This document shows, piece after piece, positions 1 through 6,100 of a DNA stretch of 9,563 nucleotides; positions within the stretch are counted from its first letter, which is position 1; the number at the start of each line of letters is the position of its first letter. Origin of the DNA: a bacterium (lineage in GTDB: Bacteria; UBP14; UBA6098; B30-G16). The stretch covers positions 1 to 9,563 of the forward strand of contig QNEG01000035.1 of assembly GCA_003645115.1 (NCBI GenBank). The letters run 5' to 3'. A program made the translations under genes and the position numbers. The notes beneath the pieces are model-generated. The model was not told the DNA's origin and did not search any database. It saw only the letters and a list, made by a program, of their open reading frames with translations.

Positions 1-75
1 AATAAAATTCCTGTTAGTAAAGATAAATCTCCTGGGAAAAAATTGGGACATTATGTATGTATAAATATGAAGTCA

Positions 76-82
76 GAGGGGG
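76..82 (+). promoter_or_regulatory. Ribosome binding site that decides the start of the giant gene
   Basis: GAGGGGG lies 8 bases before the ATG at 91. No comparable purine-rich site precedes the in-frame TTG at 43 or the ATG at 67. Starting at 67 or 43 would also place 8 or 16 polar residues ahead of an otherwise standard signal peptide. Confidence 0.75.
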
Positions 83-90
83 AACATAAT

Positions 91-189
91 ATGAAAGGTT
101 TACGGGATAGATTAAAATTTACTATTGGTAGATTTGGTGGAGTTTTAGCATTTATTATAATTCTCCTGCTAATTGCATCGGCAGTGGCC
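91..189 (+). other. Signal peptide of the giant protein
   Basis: The first 33 residues form a standard Sec signal. There is a basic n-region (K2, R5, R7, K9, R14), a hydrophobic core rich in Ile and Leu at about 17-29, and a small-residue A-V-A motif before Glu34 that fits signal peptidase I. There is no lipobox cysteine, so a lipoprotein is unlikely. Confidence 0.85.
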
Positions 190-3100
190 GAGAATGAAAA
201 AATAGATAGTCTATCTAACAGACAAAGTGTTAAAAAGATAGAGACCTTCGAAAAGAGGACATCGAAATCAGAATCCTCAACCGAAACCGATACACCACCA
301 AGCCGACCGAGTGATATCGATATTGCGCAATTACCACCTGCAAAGATGTTTCCACCAGAGGAAACCGATAAACCCGAACGACAAAATTTATCCCCAATAA
401 GAACCATTTATCCTGACAAAAATGGTGTTATAGACCTTTCCGAAGTCAAACCAGGGGAAACAGTTCGATTACCGATAGAAAGTTTTACTTACACATCCAA
501 TGATGGATTTGGACGGACAATGGCGCCGATGGTCGAATGCGACCTAATGAACCAAGATTTCGAGGGTGATGTAACAGATTGGCTGGCTGTTGACAATGAC
601 GGCGATGGAAATTTCTGGGGAATTTATACTACTGAACCTCATACTGGAACTTATCATGCAGGAATTCACTGGAATACCGCCGGTTGCGATGATTGGTTGC
701 TAAGTCCTCAAATTGTTATGGGCAGTAACAATGGGCGCATAAAATACTGGCTTAAGTCTTATAACGCTTCATATCTGGAATCATACGAATTCAGAGTTTC
801 TACTGGTTCCCAGACACCAGCAAGTGAAGCAAATTATCCTGACCTGATACATTCCGACCCAGCAATACCAGCAATATGGACTCAATACGGCGAATATGAT
901 ATGAATTACTCTGGTTCCAGTATCTATCTCGCATGGCGTTGTGTTTCTGTGGATAAATACTATCTCTGGCTGGATGATATATGTTTTACTGCAGTTCCCG
1001 CTGTTCCCACTCCACCGATACTATACAATTCCGGCGGAACAGCACAGTTGACTTTCAATAATGCTCGTATAAATGATGATACTCCCACATTTCGGGTCTC
1101 ATCCACTCATTCATCGGGTTCTTTCGATAGATTCCAGGTGGAAATAAATGATGCCCCTGATTTCACCGGAACCGCTTACACTCAGACATTCTCAGGAACA
1201 TACACTAATGGAACCGAGTATAATCTCGATTGCAATTCACTATCTCCCGCTTTGCCCACTACCGATGGAATTACTTATTATGTTAGAGTTCGTGCTTCCG
1301 CCGATGGTGGAACTTCCTGGAGTGATTGGTCCACCGAGGGAACTACTGGAGCTTGGTCGTTTACTTACAATGCTACTGGTGGCGCAAATGTAGAATGGTT
1401 CCAGACCACAGATGCACAGTTCGAAACCGATACCTTAAGCAATACCGAAACTTATGGTAGCAATCAAGTTAGACTTAAACCAAGTGGAACTTATACATAC
1501 GATTATTCATCCGGTGCAGGAACAGATAAGTGGTCTTACTATTGTGATATGGGAAATGATGCTTCATTTGTAACAACAAATTTTATCCAGGCAGGCACAG
1601 AAAGTGAATTGGGGGATTATACCACTATCGAAGCGCCCGAGGAAACTAACTATTTCGAATTCGATAATAGTAGCTCTAAGACTTTCCGCTATGAATATAT
1701 AATCGATGAAGACGAAAGCAATGTATCGCAAATATATGCATTAGCTAAGGTTATGAGTGAGGCAACTGTGGAGCATAATTTTTATATCTGGAACTCCACT
1801 ACCTCACAATGGGAACTGCTGGCGACATCCACCAGTAGTGGTATCTGGGAGAATATGGATGGCACTATAACCACCAACTGTGCCGATTATATCGATGCGG
1901 AGAATAAGGTTCACACCTGCGTTTTTGCGATGGATTTCGGCGGTCCAGCTAAATGGTTTCGAGAGGATTATGCAAAAATCGAAATCACTACTAACATCAC
2001 ATCCGGCACTATAAAATCTACACCTGTTCGTTTCGCTTCCTTCGATGATGCTATCGACTGGGGAGAACTTACCTGGTCTCAAACGGCAGACCCACCGGGC
2101 GATTTCACTGTTACAGTGCAAAAAGTAGATGCCGGTGTATGGACCGATGTGGCGGGTTTAATCGACCTGGACGGTTCCGGTTGCCCACACGATATTTCAT
2201 CGCTGGGCACAGAGGACTCCATTAGATTGGTGGGTGAATTTACTTATTCTGCTGGCGCACCAGAATTGCTGGACTGGACGATTACTGCTAATGTATCTCC
2301 ACCGGTCGATGACGCTGGAATAACTGTTATCCACGAACCTATCTGTGAGGGAGTGGACGATATACTGGTTACCTTGAAAAATTATGGGACTACTACATTG
2401 AGTTCCTGTGATATAAAATGGATGGTAGATGATGGTGGTGGTTATGGCACACCGACAACTTATAATTGGAATGGAAGTATAGCTCCCGATGGTTCCGAGT
2501 CATTTATCGATGTTGGCGATTACACTTTCGCCAGTGGGACTGCTTATAAAATAAAAGCCTGGACCGAAGATGCTAATGGCAATGGAAATCCTGATAACGA
2601 TGATTCAAATGACACCACAGAAATAGTGAATGTTTACACCGGACTCGGTGGAACATATACAATCGGCGGAACCGATCCAGATTATAATACCTTCTCCGAT
2701 GCAGTAGCTGCATTGGTCGATTGTGGAGTAAAAGAAGCGGTTATATTTAATGTCAGAAGTGGGACATATAACGAGCAGATAGTGATACCAGAAATCAGCG
2801 GTGCATCGGCGACAAATACAATCACATTCCAATCGGAAAGTGGAGATAGCACAGATGTGACTTTAACACAATCGGTTAATCTTTTCGGCAGTAATTACAC
2901 CATAAAGCTGGATGGCGCGGATTATATTACTTTTCAGAAAATGACTATCCAGGCAAATGGAGCCAGTTATGCTAGGGTAATCGAATTGGGAAATGGTGCT
3001 AATAATAACCAATTCCTCAACAATCAGATATTCGGCAATTCCTCCACCAGCACTTCAGACTATAAAGCTTTAATATATTCCGATAATGTCTCTACATCTA

Positions 3101-6100
3101 TCGACAATAATAATGTATTCCGAAATAATTGGTTGAGGGATGGTAGTTATGGTTTCTGCTATGATGGTTATAATTCATCTAATCGTGAATCCGGGACTAT
3201 AATAGAAAATAATACAATCGAGAGTGGATTTTATGGGATAAAAATACAATATAATGATAATCTTACCATTAATAATAATTACATAACACATTCCTCGGTT
3301 TCCAGCAACAATAATTGGGGAATTTACTGTAATTATTGCAAGGACGATTTCGAGATGATAGGTAATGAGATTGTGCTTACCAATACCGGAAACGAAGTCG
3401 GCATTCAATTGATGGTTTGCGATGGTAATGGAACATTTGGAACAATAGCAAACAATATGGTTACGGTTGCTGGGGGAACAAAATCCCAGGGTATATATAT
3501 GAACGGAACCGATGATAAATATTTCTATTTCAACTCGTTTTATTCTTATGGAACTAATGCCACTGGTTCCAAGGCATTTTATATGAATGGATATTCCACT
3601 GCAGATATCAGGATAAAAAATAATATATTTGTCTCTGAAAATGGATATGCTTATTACAATAGCGTGGGCGGAATAACACAATCAGATTATAATGACATTT
3701 GGACAAATAATGGTAGTTATTATGCTTATTGGGATGGCACTGCTTGTCTCGATTTGGTTGCACTGCAAACAGAGAGTGGTATGGATGTTAACTCTATCGA
3801 GCTAAATCCGAATTTCGAATCTGCTACCGACCTGCATATAAATGATTTCTCCAATGTATGCGATGCGGGAATAGCTATCGCTGAGATAACCGATGATATC
3901 GATGGTGACAGTCGGGGTAACCCACCAGATATCGGTGCCGATGAGCAGGGAAAACTTATTTACACTGTGGATGATGATCTGGTGGAGAATCCCGATGCCG
4001 ATTTCCAGGTTATTCAGGATGCACTCGACCAGGTATATACAGACCTCGGTTCCAATCCATTTACTGTGGAGGTAGTTGTTCGAGTATGGACTGGAACATA
4101 TACAGAAAATCCCACTCCAAATTCCAACCTGAATCCCCAACCAGATGCCAGATTGGTTATCGAGGCTGCTCGAGGACAAACTCCAACTATCGACGGCGGG
4201 AATACCGCAGCAGTGGTTACGATTTCCAATGTCGATTATGTCACTCTTCGCGGGTTTAAAATCACCGGTGGAACCAGTTATCACGGTGTAGTCCTGGACA
4301 ATGGCGCAGACTGTTGCAATATAGAAAATTGTTATATTTATTATAATAGGTATGGAATATACACCGATATCACCACTGCGGCATCTACTAATCTCACCAT
4401 CCAGAATTGCTGTATTCATACTAATTATATTTATGGCGTTTGGATAAGGTTGGGATGCAACTATCCCACGGTGATAAATAATACAATAATGCAGAGGCAA
4501 TCGGATTTGGGAAGCACCGATGCTAATAATGAGGCATTATGGATAGATGCCAGTAATGCTGTGGTTAGGAACAATATACTTTACGCCGAGGGTTCTTATA
4601 CATCGGGACCATCTATTTATCCCAGCATTTGCCTGGATGCTGTCGCAGGAAATCTGGATGAGTGTGATTATAACAGATTCTTCTATGATAATGGTGCTCG
4701 TTGCGCTTATGATGGTGCTTTCCGCAACACACTCAGTGACTGGCAGGCTTCATCGGGGAAAGATGATAACTCCACTGCTGGCGACCCACAATGTGTAGAT
4801 CCACTAAATCCAACCTATTCAAATCGAGATTTCCATCTATTTACTCAACACGGCGATGGACATTCCACTGCCAATTGGCCTCCCAGTTCCAATTGTGATT
4901 ATCTGGGAACTGGTTCTCCCGATGCTGAACACAGTCCTTGTGTGGATGCTGGAAAGCCTGCCGATTCATACGACAACGAACCCACTCCTAACGGCAGTAG
5001 AATCAATATCGGTGCGTATGGCAATACCTGTCAGGCATCTAAATCTACTCCACAAATTTTTGTGATAGACTTTTCTATCGGTGGGAATGGATATCTTGCT
5101 CCCGGGACTGCCAATATCCCATTGACTATATATATCCACAATTATGGTGCCGATGCTACCAATGTCAGTTGCACACTATCCACTACATCAGCCGATGCCA
5201 ATGTGGATAATACAAATAACCCCTGGGGAACATTCGATTTAGCAACCGGTGAAAATGCCGATAATAGTTCTGCTCCATACTATGTAGATATATTGAGTAG
5301 CGCTACCGATGGACAATGGATAGAATTCTATGTGGGTATCGCAGGTGATAATTATTATAATAGAGACACTCTCAAAATCAGGGTGAATGAAAGCAAGAAA
5401 GAATGGACAATTATGGTATATATCGGTGCGGATAATAATCTATCTGCATTCGTAAATAGCGATATAGATGAAATGGAAACTGTAGGCAGTGATAATAATG
5501 TCCACATAATTACCCAAATCGATGGTAATGCCAGCTATGGTGGTTATGACGACTATCTGGGCAACTGGGCTACAGTCCGCAGATATTATGTCCAGAGTCC
5601 TAATTCTGTGGGTGGACAAATAGATCAGGGATTTATCGAGGATTTGGGCGAATTGAATTCTGCGGATACCGGAGTAGTGGTCGATTTCTTCGAGTGGGGA
5701 GTAAATAATTTCCCTGCAAATCGATATTGTTTCATACTGTGGAATCACGGTGGTTCATGGACATTGGCGAGGTTATTGTCCTCCGACCCTCCATATAAGA
5801 TGATAATCTCCGACGATACCAATGGTGGACAACTCAGTTTCGCAGAACGAACTGTGGAGTATATAATTAGACAGGCATATATCAAAGCTGGCAAGCCGAT
5901 AGATATTCTCGGTTTCGATGCCTGTTTGGTGGCTAATCTGGAAAATGAATACGAAGTCCTGATGTATGCAGACCACCTGGTCCATTCTGAAGAAAGTATC
6001 CCAGGTAATGGTTATGCATATACATTTATCGACTCGTTCGTGAATCATCCCACATATACCAATGATACACTCGCCACTATGATGGTTCAGTCGTATTCTG

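Noticed and set aside
43..66. Promoter just upstream of the giant gene (TATAAAT near 60-66)
   Set aside because: The -10-like element has no matching -35 at proper spacing, and too little upstream sequence is available to judge.
43..90. Earlier starts (TTG 43, ATG 67) for the giant gene
   Set aside because: The frame is open to the window edge, but neither codon has a ribosome site, and the signal peptide begins right after ATG 91.
3175..3681. 168-codon open frame on the minus strand inside beta-helix module 1
   Set aside because: The same compositional shadow: Ile-rich translation of reversed NAT and ATA codons, fully inside the giant gene.
3802..4500. 232-codon open frame on the minus strand inside beta-helix module 2
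   Set aside because: It is antisense to a well-supported coding region. Its Ile, Tyr and Ser-rich translation is what the reverse of Asp/Asn/Tyr-rich codons gives, and no ribosome site or family match is seen.
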